Below the pieces are notes generated by a model, which was given only the letters and a program-made list of their open reading frames with translations, ran no database searches and was not told the origin of the DNA. Shown here one piece after another: positions 1 to 8,709 of a stretch of DNA of 64,000 nucleotides. The DNA lies in contig NZ_KB913020.1 in the NCBI RefSeq assembly GCF_000383975.1, positions 62,001 to 126,000 of the forward strand, read 5' to 3'. Numbering within the stretch: the first letter of the stretch is position 1; the number at the start of each line of letters is the position of its first letter. Position numbers and translations under genes: made by a program. This DNA is from Natronorubrum tibetense GA33. GTDB taxonomy: Archaea > Halobacteriota > Halobacteria > Halobacteriales > Natrialbaceae.

Positions 1-94
1 CCCTACCGGCCGTAGGCTGCGATTTCCGGCCGCAATGGTTGTGGCGGTTTATGCGGGGAACCAGCCATTAGCCGGTGCCTTACGGCAGATAGAC

Positions 95-1624
95 ATGACT
101 ACACGCAATCAGCTACTCGTGGTACTCACCGCCTTGATGATGGTGTGCTCGAGCGGGGCGATGGTCGCGGGTGCGGCACCGGCCGCGACCCTCGACGAGC
201 ACGACGAGGACGAGTACGACGATACAGACGCGGGCGAGGACACAAACGCGGACGGAGATGACGCGGATCCAAATGACGTACCGGACGAGGAGGTGGATCC
301 GCCTGAGAACGGCGACATGGACGCCGAAGCGACCGTGACGTTCACCGACCAGGAACTCGAGAACGACACGGTCGTCGTCGACGAGGTCACGGTCGAAGAC
401 GGCGGCTTCGTCGTGATTCACGACAGTAGCCTGCTCGCCGGAAACGTCGTTGAGAGCGTCATCGGCGCCTCCGAGTATCTCGACGAAGGGACACACGAGA
501 ACGTCGAAGTGACCCTCGACGAGCCACTCGAGGAGGACGAGACGCTAATCGCAATGGCGCACTTCGACACGAACGACAACGAGGAGTACGACTTCGTGGA
601 GACCGACGGCGCGGAAGATGGACCGTACCTCACTGCTGACGACGAACCGGTGACCGACGAAGCCATCGTCACCGTCGACGCAGCATCGGAGGAAACGCCC
701 GATGAAACCCCTGAAGCGGCCGAAGAAGAGCCAGTATCGGAAGAACCGGTTGACGAAGAGGTTGCAGATGCCGACGAGGAACCGGTTGAGGAAGAGCCAG
801 CCGACGTGGACCCTGACGATGCTGACGACGAACCACCCGAAGAAGAGCCTGACGCAGTCGAAGAAGAACCAGTAGCGGAGGAGCCAGCTGACGAAGAGGC
901 TACAGATGCCGACGAGGAACCGGTTGACGAAGAAGTCGAAGATGCCGATGAAGAGCCTGTAGAGACGGAACCAGTGGAGGAAGAACCAGTTGAAGAAGAA
1001 CCCGAAGCGGTCGATGACGATACGATCGACGTTCTCATCGAAGAGGTGACGATCTTCGTGTTCTTCGATGAACTCCCGCACGGCGAGCCAGCCGACGGTG
1101 ACCACGTCAACATCGACGCGAACGATGTCGAGGGTGACGACGGTCTCGAGGGCGCTGCAATCGACGGCGACGCAGCCGAAACCGATGCGACTACCGGTGA
1201 CGATGCGGCTCACGACGATGCGAGCGAGACGTACGATCTCGACGAACTCGGCTACACGTTCACCGATATCGAGCTCAACGTCACTATCGAGACGGTGACG
1301 GTCGTGCCGATCTACGATCACCACGGTGACGGCCACCACCACGACGCCGACAGCGGTCACCACCACGCTAACGGCGAACACCACCACGACGCCAACAACG
1401 GAACGAACGGCGTCGAAACGGATTCAGTTGACGACGCACACGATGCAGCCGATCACGACGAGTACGACATCGTGATCGAACACGCGTCCGTCTTCGTGTT
1501 CGTCGGTGACCTCGGTGAGCTACCCCACCACCCAATCGACGACGAATCGGCCGAACACAACGACGATGCTGTCGACGACGCCGACGATGCAGACACCCAG
1601 CCGGCCATCGCGAGCGCGCTCTAG
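95..1624 (+). CDS. Secreted acidic DUF7282-like protein with His-rich segment
   Basis: Predicted exported surface protein of 509 residues; function unknown. Residues 1-30 form a Sec-type signal peptide (hydrophobic stretch 8-29). Residues 75-195 resemble the haloarchaeal DUF7282 domain (VTFTDQELEND, FVVIHDSS, DEPLEEDETLIAMAHFDTN). Residues 198-310 are a low-complexity acidic region rich in EEP and EEPV repeats, probably a spacer. Three related beta-strand-like segments follow (311-329, 388-407, 457-478). Residues 409-431 hold three HHH clusters and further His-Asp/Gly spacing, a plausible metal-binding patch. An ATG at 35 would put 20 residues before the signal peptide, so 95 is preferred. 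No operon partner is seen. Confidence 0.8.
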   Translation: MTTRNQLLVVLTALMMVCSSGAMVAGAAPAATLDEHDEDEYDDTDAGEDTNADGDDADPNDVPDEEVDPPENGDMDAEATVTFTDQELENDTVVVDEVTVEDGGFVVIHDSSLLAGNVVESVIGASEYLDEGTHENVEVTLDEPLEEDETLIAMAHFDTNDNEEYDFVETDGAEDGPYLTADDEPVTDEAIVTVDAASEETPDETPEAAEEEPVSEEPVDEEVADADEEPVEEEPADVDPDDADDEPPEEEPDAVEEEPVAEEPADEEATDADEEPVDEEVEDADEEPVETEPVEEEPVEEEPEAVDDDTIDVLIEEVTIFVFFDELPHGEPADGDHVNIDANDVEGDDGLEGAAIDGDAAETDATTGDDAAHDDASETYDLDELGYTFTDIELNVTIETVTVVPIYDHHGDGHHHDADSGHHHANGEHHHDANNGTNGVETDSVDDAHDAADHDEYDIVIEHASVFVFVGDLGELPHHPIDDESAEHNDDAVDDADDADTQPAIASAL

Positions 1625-1729
1625 GCACGGCCCGTCGAACCATCCCATCGAATTGCCGCTTTTCTCGGCGCTACTGAACCCCGAACTGTGGGCCGAAACG
1701 TCGACAGAATCACCTGGCCGATAGTGGCG

Positions 1730-2233
1730 TCACGCGAGCAGCCGATACAGGCTGCTCGCAGCAACCGCCAACAGCGCGACGACGCTCGAGAGAACGGGAT
1801 CAATGCTCGAGAGTAGCGGAATCCCGAGCCCGGCGAACGCGATCACGGCGAGTCCGAGGACACAGACAACGAAGTGAAACTGGAGCGCCATCGACTCGGT
1901 CTCCCCGTGACCGTTGATGTACTGCAGGACGTCGTCGAAGTTGGGACCTCGCTGGATCGTCTTCGCGTCGGAGTCGTACTCGATGACCGCGTCTTCCTGG
2001 AGCTGTGGAAGATGCGTCTGCTGGAGGGAGACGTAGACGCTTTTGTACAAATTGTTCGGAACGGGCGTGGTATCGGTTTCTCTGGCGGCAATCTCCGATG
2101 CGATATCAGAGACGTCGACCTGTCCGGCCTCCTCGGCGAGTAGCTGGACGATAGCCCGTCGTCTGTCGTTCCCGAGGATGTGGAACACTTCACTTTCGGC
2201 GAGTGGCTCGGAACGATTGGTCTGGACAGACAT
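1730..2233 (-). CDS. Membrane-anchored winged-helix protein, DUF7344-like
   Basis: 167 residues. Residues 15-95 form an ArsR-like winged helix of the type found in haloarchaeal DUF7344 proteins (EVFHILGNDRRRAIVQLL near the start, SLQQTHLPQLQEDAVIEYD as the wing). Two hydrophobic segments follow (about 119-137 and 146-166), so the DNA-binding domain is probably held at the membrane. A paralogue with the same architecture lies at 5947-6474, with the same YxSLxQTHLPxLxExxxIxxD motif. The target is unknown. The family is recognised from pattern; a regulatory role is inferred. Confidence 0.82.
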   Translation of the reverse strand: MSVQTNRSEPLAESEVFHILGNDRRRAIVQLLAEEAGQVDVSDIASEIAARETDTTPVPNNLYKSVYVSLQQTHLPQLQEDAVIEYDSDAKTIQRGPNFDDVLQYINGHGETESMALQFHFVVCVLGLAVIAFAGLGIPLLSSIDPVLSSVVALLAVAASSLYRLLA

Positions 2234-2517
2234 CGATCAGGAAGAGCGCGTATTGTCGACGAGCAGTCCACCACCAGTTATCATACGCATCACCGTTTCG
2301 CAGAGCACTAACTTTAACTTTTGCAGACTAGATCACACCTGCTCTGCCGCTGACGCGGCCAGCACGACCAGAACAAGAGGTAAGTTCGGGATACAGCAGG
2401 GTCTCTCTCGACACGTTGACGAGGCGGTCAGCGGTGGCTGACGAGACAGCGGTCATCGGATCAGTGCCGAACGAACTGGCTGGCAACACGGGACGGAACC
2501 CATACCGGTCCGAGAAG
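2234..2517. other. Intergenic, no gene seen
   Basis: Spacer upstream of the minus-strand DUF7344-like gene. It contains an AT-rich stretch around 2303-2330 (ACTTTAACTTTTGCAG) that may hold promoter elements. Reading frames here are short and show no recognisable family. Confidence 0.4.
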
Positions 2518-2601
2518 TATAGTAGCCACTGAAAGTCGATCTACACCTGGTCGAATGACGGTTGTGCGATCAGTGTGTAAATCGTTTCAGTTGTTACTAT
2601 A
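2518..2601. repeat. MITE-like element with 17-bp imperfect terminal inverted repeats
   Basis: The 84-bp stretch begins TATAGTAGCCACTGAAA and ends TTTCAGTTGTTACTATA; these ends are inverted repeats matching at 15 of 17 positions. The centre contains a GTGCGATCAGTGTG-type sequence. A related copy lies at 33587-33669. It is too short to encode a transposase. No target-site duplication was identified. Confidence 0.55.
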
Positions 2602-2660
2602 GTCGATACCGTTCGACGGACGATCGCTTGACGAAATCGGACCGCAAAATCGCGTGGTCC

Positions 2661-2852
2661 TCACTCACCCGGCAGATGATTGCCGGATTGCATCTCGCGA
2701 TAGGTCGTACAGGCCGGACAGCCGTGGACGATATCTCCGTTGTCACCGAAGACGCGTGCGAACTGTTGTGTTACGTGGGTGCCACAGTTGCGACATCGTG
2801 CGCCTGCGGTCGACGATTCCATGGGCTTCCAATCTTGTTGGGTGGATTTCAT
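2661..2852 (-). CDS. Small haloarchaeal zinc-ribbon protein (DUF7563-like)
   Basis: About 63 residues. It has a C-x2-C pair (RCRNCGTHV) and a second C-x2-C pair (HGCPACTTYREM) separated by about 20 residues, as in the small DUF7563-like zinc ribbons common in haloarchaea. These are single-domain and of unknown role. The start is uncertain: in-frame ATGs occur at 2894, 2852 and 2822, and none has a convincing ribosome-binding site or TATA box. 2852 was chosen because the stretch before it is proline-rich and unlike the family. Confidence 0.7.
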   Translation of the reverse strand: MKSTQQDWKPMESSTAGARCRNCGTHVTQQFARVFGDNGDIVHGCPACTTYREMQSGNHLPGE

Positions 2853-3413
2853 GGTTGGGGGGGTACTCGGACGAGGCGAGTAGGCGTCGGCCACCGACGT
2901 CGATCGGTCGTCGAGACCGATCAGCGGTGGCGTCGACGCCGGGATATCGCCGGAATCGTCCGGGCATCACTTCTATCGAGGGGAGCAAACGTGGATAAAG
3001 GACGCCGACCGTTCACCCGACACACGGCCGTGAGAACCGCGAAATACAGAGTTTCCGGCCTGTATCACACGATAACGGCGGTGTGTCACCGAATGACGAT
3101 AGTTCGATAGGACGGTTTCCACACCGAGTTTAGATGGCTTGCCTTGCATTCGACGGGCAAACAGCGTATTGACCTATCCCATACCGTCCGAAAGCTACCA
3201 TTTCCAGATAGAAATTAGGAATTTCGCTAAAGAATGATCTTGTTTCGGGGAATAAGGTACATCGTTATAAAATACCACTATCGCTTACTCATCGTCGTGC
3301 TGGAACATACTGGTGCCCGTGATGGGGAGACCGTACTCCCGGTCAATCCGTATCGATCCCCCGCTCGTGAGAGTGAAACGGCTCCAACCCGCCACAACTG
3401 AGTGATTTCGACG
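2853..3413. other. Intergenic region with one strong TATA-like box
   Basis: No convincing gene is seen. The AT-rich part (3195-3290) holds TTATAAAATACC at 3264-3275 on the plus strand, a good archaeal TATA box. If it serves the HTH gene at 3414, the transcript would have an untranslated leader of roughly 115 bases, unusual for haloarchaea. Confidence 0.4.
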
Positions 3414-3746
3414 ATGTCAATGCAAGCGAGTAATACGCGATCCGAACCGACGCCAGAACCGTCCGCCCAACTCGACGTCCTCGGGGACGAGTGTGCGCGA
3501 ACGATCCTCGTCGCAACGAGTGACGGACCGAAGACGGCGAAAGAACTGACCAACCGAACGGACAGTTCGTCGGCAACGGTGTATCGACGAATCAACAACC
3601 TCCTCGAGAGTGACCTCCTCTCGGAGTGCGTTCGGTTCGACGACGACGGCTCGCACACGACCGCGTACGAGGCGACAATCGAGACGCTACAGGTCCAAAT
3701 CGGCGGGGACGGGATCGACGTCTCGGTGTCGGAGATCAAAGACTAA
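3414..3746 (+). CDS. Winged-helix transcriptional regulator, ArsR/MarR-like
   Basis: 110-residue probable DNA-binding protein. Residues 15-75 form a winged helix: LDVLGDECARTILVATSD, then a recognition-helix region (SSSATVYRRINNLLESDLL) and an acidic wing. The C-terminal 30 residues (YEATIETLQVQIGGDGIDVSV) look like a small beta dimerisation element seen in several haloarchaeal HTH proteins. An in-frame GTG at 3402 is possible; ATG 3414 is preferred, with another ATG at 3420. No operon partner. The target is unknown. Confidence 0.75.
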   Translation: MSMQASNTRSEPTPEPSAQLDVLGDECARTILVATSDGPKTAKELTNRTDSSSATVYRRINNLLESDLLSECVRFDDDGSHTTAYEATIETLQVQIGGDGIDVSVSEIKD

Positions 3747-3971
3747 CGTCCCAGAGCGCGGTGTATTGATTGCGACACCGTCGACTGGCGTATCGGCGTC
3801 GGACGTGCATCCCGAATGAGCGATCCTACCGGTACGAACATGGTAGAATTCGACTCTGTCTCGAGAACGTCCACTTTAGTTCGAAGAACATGTCTTGAAA
3901 GGAGTTCTAACACTGCTGTATGATACGGATAACAAATATCTATTCAGTAGAATGGTCACTGTGATTGAACA

Positions 3972-4247
3972 ATGCACGATCTGACCGGCTTCCAACGCGA
4001 CCTCCTGTACGTAATCGCAGGCGCCGATCAGCCTTCAGGCCAGACCGTCAAGGACGAAGTCGAGAAGTACTACAGCTCGGAGATCAATCACGGTCGCCTC
4101 TATCCGAACCTCGATACACTCGTCAACAAGGAGCTGGTCGAGAAGGGACAACTCGACAGGCGAACGAACTACTACGCGATTACGGACGACGGTCGAGAGC
4201 GAATCGACGAACGTCGTGAGTGGGAAGCACAGTACGTCGACTTCTAG
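3972..4247 (+). CDS. PadR-family transcriptional regulator
   Basis: 91 residues, the usual length of the short haloarchaeal PadR-like proteins. The sequence has LTGFQRDLLYVIAG at the N-terminus, SSEINHGRLYPNLDTLVNKELVEKG (recognition helix and start of the wing) and a YAITDDGRERI strand-helix end, all typical of PadR winged helices. An AT-rich TATA-like sequence (AACAAATATC, about 3936-3945) sits about 27 bases before the ATG, so the mRNA is probably leaderless. Effector and target are unknown. Confidence 0.85.
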   Translation: MHDLTGFQRDLLYVIAGADQPSGQTVKDEVEKYYSSEINHGRLYPNLDTLVNKELVEKGQLDRRTNYYAITDDGRERIDERREWEAQYVDF

Positions 4248-4453
4248 AAGTGCGATCGAGGCGAGTATCGTCGATCGACAAACGGGTGTCGAGAGCGTGA
4301 GTGTGACCCCACCGATACCGAACGGGGGCGGTTTCACGGTAACCCGGGCATAACAAAGCAATAGAGAACCCTTTGAGACAACGATTCGAGAATGATATTC
4401 GTGTCGGCTCGAGCCAGGCTGCAGACTGACCAGCAACGTCCAGTGGGCGATCA

Positions 4454-5437
4454 ATGAGCCACGAAACGAGTACGCTGACGCGATTCGGTGTCGTCCGCGA
4501 GTATCCGGTAGATCTCGCAGTCGTCTCAGTCGCCGCACTACTCGCGTACGGAGTGGCCACGTGGTTTCAGGACGGAAGCATCCTCAGACTGTTCGTAACG
4601 TTCCCGCTCGCGTTGTTCCTCCCGGGATACGCACTCGTCTCGGTTCTCTTCCCGGCGGGAGACCGTAGCGCGCGGAAAACGACATCGGCGTCGATCGAAA
4701 CGCGGCCCCGCGGAATCGACATCGTGGAACGACTCGGACTGTCGTTCGCGATGTCGTTCGCGATCGTTCCCGCGCTCGTGATCGCACTGCCGTTTACCCA
4801 GTGGGGTCTCGCCACCGGTTCGATCGCGGCTGCACTCGTGGTCGTCACCGTCATTCTGGCACAACTCGGCGCCGTTCGTCGGCTCCGAACACCGAAACCG
4901 GAGCGATTCATCGTCTCCCCAGCTGCGTCGGTCTCGAGGCTTCGACGGGACGAAAGCGCCGTCGCAACGGTCTCGTCCGTGTTGCTCGTCCTCGCGATCG
5001 GGCTGGCTGTAGGGGCCCTCCTCATCGGGTTTCTTGCCCCGCTCTCGACGGGCGGGTTCAGCGAACTGGCACTGTACAGCGAAGACGAAGACGGCGACTT
5101 GGTCGCCGGGGGAATCGACGACGAGATCGAGGCGGGCGAGTCGGTTCCGGTGACCGTCTCGATCGAAAACCAGGAGGGCGAGGAGACCGACTACACGGTC
5201 ATCGTCCAGGAGCAGGTGATCGAGGACGGTGAGGTCGTCGAACGAACCGAACTCGACGAACTCGAGACGACGCTCGAGGATGGAACGACTGGGACCGGCG
5301 AGCTAGAGATCACGCCGACGGCGAGCGAGGGAGAGACGGTCCGTATCAGCGTCCTCATGTACGAGGGTGACGCGCCCGACGAGCCGACGAACGACAACGC
5401 CGACGAGGACACCTTCTTCTGGGTGACGGCCGAATAA
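4454..5437 (+). CDS. DUF1616 membrane protein with extracellular beta domain
   Basis: 327 residues. The N-terminal half is a DUF1616-like membrane domain with segments at about 20-37, 43-64 (FVTFPLALFLPGYALVSVLF), 96-115 and 120-137. A further hydrophobic segment (about 168-192) precedes an acidic domain (about 205-327) predicted as beta-rich and extracytoplasmic (VPVTVSIENQEGEETDYTVIVQEQ). DUF1616 proteins are widespread in haloarchaea, often beside cell-surface polysaccharide genes. Here the sugar operon begins 1.4 kb downstream, but a link is only inferred. No catalytic motif is visible. Confidence 0.82.
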   Translation: MSHETSTLTRFGVVREYPVDLAVVSVAALLAYGVATWFQDGSILRLFVTFPLALFLPGYALVSVLFPAGDRSARKTTSASIETRPRGIDIVERLGLSFAMSFAIVPALVIALPFTQWGLATGSIAAALVVVTVILAQLGAVRRLRTPKPERFIVSPAASVSRLRRDESAVATVSSVLLVLAIGLAVGALLIGFLAPLSTGGFSELALYSEDEDGDLVAGGIDDEIEAGESVPVTVSIENQEGEETDYTVIVQEQVIEDGEVVERTELDELETTLEDGTTGTGELEITPTASEGETVRISVLMYEGDAPDEPTNDNADEDTFFWVTAE

Positions 5438-5946
5438 CGTCCGTTGCCGTCTCTTCGATCCCACCCACCGCTCTTCGAGACCAAACCGAATCATACCGAC
5501 AGTGGACAGTCGCTACCAGCCGGAACGGCTGGGTAGTCATCGAAAGCCAAAATTATGGCAAAATCGTGCCGATCCGACGTAGCGGCGCAATTGCAGCGAT
5601 CCGAAACACCACTGACGCCGTCGAGGGAACGGCAACGGTCGAATCAGTTCGCGTCCGCATCGCTCCTCCGACAGCCGACTCGAGACATCCACTACTCGCA
5701 CATCGACTCGGGGTGAGACCGACGATCGTCGCGGCTGATAGGTAGCGTCCACTCCGGATCGCACAGTCGTCGTACGATCGGTCGACAGTCGTCTCGGCCG
5801 ACAGTATCAGGTCGACGAAAGCGGTCGCTCCGAAACACAAGCGAGGATGGTCACGAGACACGGCGATCGATGATGCAACCGATTTCGAGCCGAACACCGC
5901 TCTCGATAAGCGAAAGGCTCGGTCGAGCCAGGGACGGCGGGCTCGG
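5438..5946. other. 509-bp intergenic region, no convincing gene
   Basis: Several open stretches exist on both strands, but none has a recognisable domain plus a sensible start. A palindromic core GATCGCACAGTCGTCGTACG at 5758-5777 resembles the centre of the MITE-like copy at 33587-33669 and may be a decayed relative. Confidence 0.35.
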
Positions 5947-6474
5947 TTACAGAGCCAGTTGCAGGTCGAATTCGGGACGCCGCGAGACGTGCTGGGCGAC
6001 TGAAACCGCGAGAACGAGCAGGCACAAGATCAGTGCGATCGCCGGTGCGACGGTCGCCGTCAGGGGGCCGATCGAGAGCCACGACAGCGCGACCCCGATC
6101 ACACCCAACGCCGTGACCGACGCGTAGAGCCGATGCCATGGGCGCTGATTCTCGAGTCGATGATCGAGGTACGGCTCGAAGACGTCGTCGCCCGGAAGGA
6201 GATCGATGGCGTGATCATCCGGATCCCAGTCGACGATGCCGTGCTCCTCGAGCATCGGCAAATGGGTCTGGTACAGGGAGATGTAGACGCGCCGTCGCTG
6301 CGTGCGCGTAACATCGTCCGAATCGATACCGTTCTCCCAGGCGGCGACCTGCTCGACCAGCGGGGCGAGATCGCAACTCCCCCCGTGTCGTTTGAGATAC
6401 TGGACGGCTCGGCGTCGCCGGGCGTTGCTAAAGACGTCGAACAGTTCGGCTTGCGTCAGTTCGTGTTTAGACAT
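5947..6474 (-). CDS. Membrane-anchored winged-helix protein, DUF7344-like
   Basis: 175 residues, same architecture as the protein at 1730-2233. Residues 8-95 form the winged helix (ELFDVFSNARRRRAVQYLKRHGG and ISLYQTHLPMLEEHGIVDWD), followed by two hydrophobic segments (about 116-134 and 139-160). Its promoter region faces the sugar-nucleotide operon that starts at 6893, so it is a possible regulator of cell-surface glycan genes; this rests on position only. Confidence 0.83.
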   Translation of the reverse strand: MSKHELTQAELFDVFSNARRRRAVQYLKRHGGSCDLAPLVEQVAAWENGIDSDDVTRTQRRRVYISLYQTHLPMLEEHGIVDWDPDDHAIDLLPGDDVFEPYLDHRLENQRPWHRLYASVTALGVIGVALSWLSIGPLTATVAPAIALILCLLVLAVSVAQHVSRRPEFDLQLAL

Positions 6475-6892
6475 AAGCGTCCTCGCGTTCCCGAAGTGGC
6501 TCCCGTTCCCGTGTCACGGGTATGTTCGGATACCTCACGACAACGAATGCCAGACTGTGCCACTTTACTATCACTCGGCTACCCTACCGAAAGGGATCTG
6601 TACCAGCATATATCTGTGACTGACAGATAATCCGATATTTCCTCGCTGTTACGGACCGGGAGCTATCGAACAGCGGAGTGAACGGCTATTTCTCGACAAT
6701 TCGGCGATACCCCGCCCCATCGAGAGTATAGTTCCCGACTACACGACCCGCAGGCCGGGGATAACAAAGCCGTGTTACCGGCTGTATCTGGATGATTGCC
6801 CACGCGGGTATCGAGGTATCAATGATATATCAACGACGGCACGCAAGATTTCGACGACACGTAGCGGGCTTCAGTTCGGGAGGTGAGCAACG
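6475..6892. other. Divergent promoter region before the sugar-nucleotide operon
   Basis: 418 bp between the minus-strand DUF7344-like gene and the plus-strand operon. No gene is seen. AT-rich blocks at 6607-6645 and 6815-6832 (ATCAATGATATATCAACG) are candidate promoter sequences. Confidence 0.4.
6878..6886 (+). promoter_or_regulatory. Shine-Dalgarno sequence of the sugar operon
   Basis: GGGAGGTGA lies six bases before the GTG at 6893. It is one of the clearest ribosome-binding sites in the window and fixes the GTG start of the first operon gene. Confidence 0.75.
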
Positions 6893-7471
6893 GTGAGCCG
6901 GTTCGTCTGTGGAGACGATTGCACGGTCGACGACGACGTGACGGTCGGCCACGGCGAGTTCGATGCGCCGACCCGAGTCGGTGACGGCGCGACGATCAGA
7001 GCGGGTTCGATCGTCTACGGCGACGTCACGATCGGCGACGAGTTCACCACGGGTCACGACGTCCTCGTCAGGGAAGGAACGACGATCGGTGACGACGTCC
7101 TCGTCGGCACCAAGACCGTCATCGACGGCCAGACGACGATCGGGTCGCACGTCAGTCTGCAGACGAACGTCTACATCCCGACCGAGACGACGATCGGGGA
7201 CAACGTCTTCATCGGACCGAGCGCTGCGCTGACCAACGACGAGTACCCGATCAGGACCGACAACGGGCTCGAGGGACCGACGATCGAAGACGGCGCGTCG
7301 ATCGGTGCGAACGCCACGCTGTTGCCCGGCGTCACGATCGGGGAGAACGCCTTCGTCGCGGCCGGATCGGTCGTCACTGACGACGTCCCGCCCGATACGC
7401 TCGCCGTCGGCACGCCGGCGACGCTGCAAGACCTTCCGAAACCGCTCGAGGGGGCGAATCAGATCGCATGA
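6893..7471 (+). CDS. Hexapeptide-repeat acyltransferase (WbpD-like N-acetyltransferase)
   Basis: 192 residues, nearly all a left-handed beta-helix of [LIV]-G-x4 hexapeptides (VGDGATIRAGSIVYGDVTIGDEF, TIGDDVLVGT, TIGDNVFIGPSAALTNDEYP), ending with ITIGENAFVAAGSVVTDDVP-type coils and LAVGTPAT. This is typical of acetyl-CoA-dependent acyltransferases that N-acetylate UDP-amino sugars, as WbpD does in UDP-GlcNAc3NAcA synthesis. GTG start. The stop codon overlaps the ATG of the aminotransferase at 7468 by four bases. The WbpD-like role is inferred from the neighbours: aminotransferase, oxidoreductase and UDP-sugar dehydrogenase. Confidence 0.85.
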   Translation: MSRFVCGDDCTVDDDVTVGHGEFDAPTRVGDGATIRAGSIVYGDVTIGDEFTTGHDVLVREGTTIGDDVLVGTKTVIDGQTTIGSHVSLQTNVYIPTETTIGDNVFIGPSAALTNDEYPIRTDNGLEGPTIEDGASIGANATLLPGVTIGENAFVAAGSVVTDDVPPDTLAVGTPATLQDLPKPLEGANQIA

Positions 7472-8709
7472 CCGAGCCAGATACCGATCCCGAGAGAGCG
7501 ATCAACGGCGAATCGACGGTAGAGACGGACGGTGGCGTCGCCGAATCCGACTCAACGGAGATCGAAGCGGCCGAAAACGGAACCTCCGACGGCGAATCTG
7601 ACGGCTCCGTCTCGATCGCAGCCCCCGACATCAGTTCGGAGGCCATCGACCGAGTCGAGTCGGTCCTCGAGAGCGGGATGCTCGCCGACGGCCCCGAAGT
7701 GCGAGCCTTCGAGGACGAATTCGCGGCCTACTGCGGTGCCGACCGGGCCGTCGCGACCTCGAACGGGACGACCGCCCTCCACGCCGCGCTCGAGGCACTG
7801 GGTCTCGAGGACGGGGAGGGCGTCATCACGTCGCCGTTCTCGTTCGTCGCGAGCGCGAACGCGATCAGACTCGTGGGCGGAACCCCCGTCTTCGCGGACA
7901 TCGATCCCGAGACGTACACGCTCGATCCGAACGCGGTCGAACGAGTGCTCGAAGAGCGCGACGACATCGTCGGCATCATGCCGGTCCACCTCTACGGGCT
8001 GGCATCCGATATGGAGGGAATCCTCGATATCGCGGACGAGCACGGGCTGTTTATTCTCGAGGACGCCTGTCAGTCACACGGCGCTGAGGTGGACGGCGAT
8101 CGCGTCGGCGCACTCGGCGACGCGGCTTGCTTCTCGTTCTATCCGACCAAGAACATGACGACCGGCGAAGGTGGAATCATCACCACCGACCGGGACGACG
8201 TCGCCGATCGAGCCGCGGGCTACGTCAATCACGGCCGAGACGTCGGTGACGGTGCAAGCTACGAGCACATTGAGCTGGGCCACAACTATCGAATGACGAG
8301 CATGGCCGGTGCGATCGGTCGCGCCCAGCTCGAGCGACTGCCCGATTTCAATCGCGCCCGTCGAGAAAACGCGGCGTACTACGACGAACAGCTGGCGGAG
8401 CTGCCGATCGAGACGCCGACGGAACCCGAGGGGTACCGACACGTCTACCACCAGTACACGATTCGGACGGACAACCGGGAAGCCCTCGCAGCAACGCTCG
8501 ACGAACACGGCGTCGACACCGCCGTCTACTACGACACGCCGATTCATCGTCAGCCGGCCTACGAGACGGTGAGTACGGCTGCAGCGACGCTGCCGAACGC
8601 GGAACGGGCAGCCGAGACGGTCCTCTCGCTTCCCGTCCATCCGGCGCTTTCGGATCACGATCGACGAACCGTCGTCGACGCAGTACAGGACCACTTCCAC
8701 CCCCAATGA
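7468..8709 (+). CDS. DegT/DnrJ/EryC1/StrS sugar aminotransferase (WbpE-like)
   Basis: 413 residues. PLP-dependent transamination of a UDP-keto-sugar is predicted. An acidic N-terminal extension of about 50 residues precedes the fold. Motifs: SNGTTALHAALEALGL, SPFSFVASANAIRLVGG, EDACQSHGAEVDG, and FSFYPTKNMTTGEGG with the PLP-binding lysine; NHGRDVGD and NYRMTSMAGAIG follow. The gene overlaps both neighbours by four bases, so it is translationally coupled. Together with the dehydrogenase, oxidoreductase and acetyltransferase it fits the 3-amination step of a 2,3-diamino uronic acid pathway. Confidence 0.92.
   Translation: MTEPDTDPERAINGESTVETDGGVAESDSTEIEAAENGTSDGESDGSVSIAAPDISSEAIDRVESVLESGMLADGPEVRAFEDEFAAYCGADRAVATSNGTTALHAALEALGLEDGEGVITSPFSFVASANAIRLVGGTPVFADIDPETYTLDPNAVERVLEERDDIVGIMPVHLYGLASDMEGILDIADEHGLFILEDACQSHGAEVDGDRVGALGDAACFSFYPTKNMTTGEGGIITTDRDDVADRAAGYVNHGRDVGDGASYEHIELGHNYRMTSMAGAIGRAQLERLPDFNRARRENAAYYDEQLAELPIETPTEPEGYRHVYHQYTIRTDNREALAATLDEHGVDTAVYYDTPIHRQPAYETVSTAAATLPNAERAAETVLSLPVHPALSDHDRRTVVDAVQDHFHPQ

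Noticed and set aside
418-1113. Long Ser/Thr-rich open frame on the minus strand within the acidic protein gene
   Set aside because: It is the reverse-strand shadow of the GAN/GAA-rich acidic coding sequence; no start signal or domain.
5553-5897. 114-codon minus-strand open frame in the 5438-5946 spacer
   Set aside because: No domain, signal or promoter; amino-acid use is not acidic as expected for this organism.
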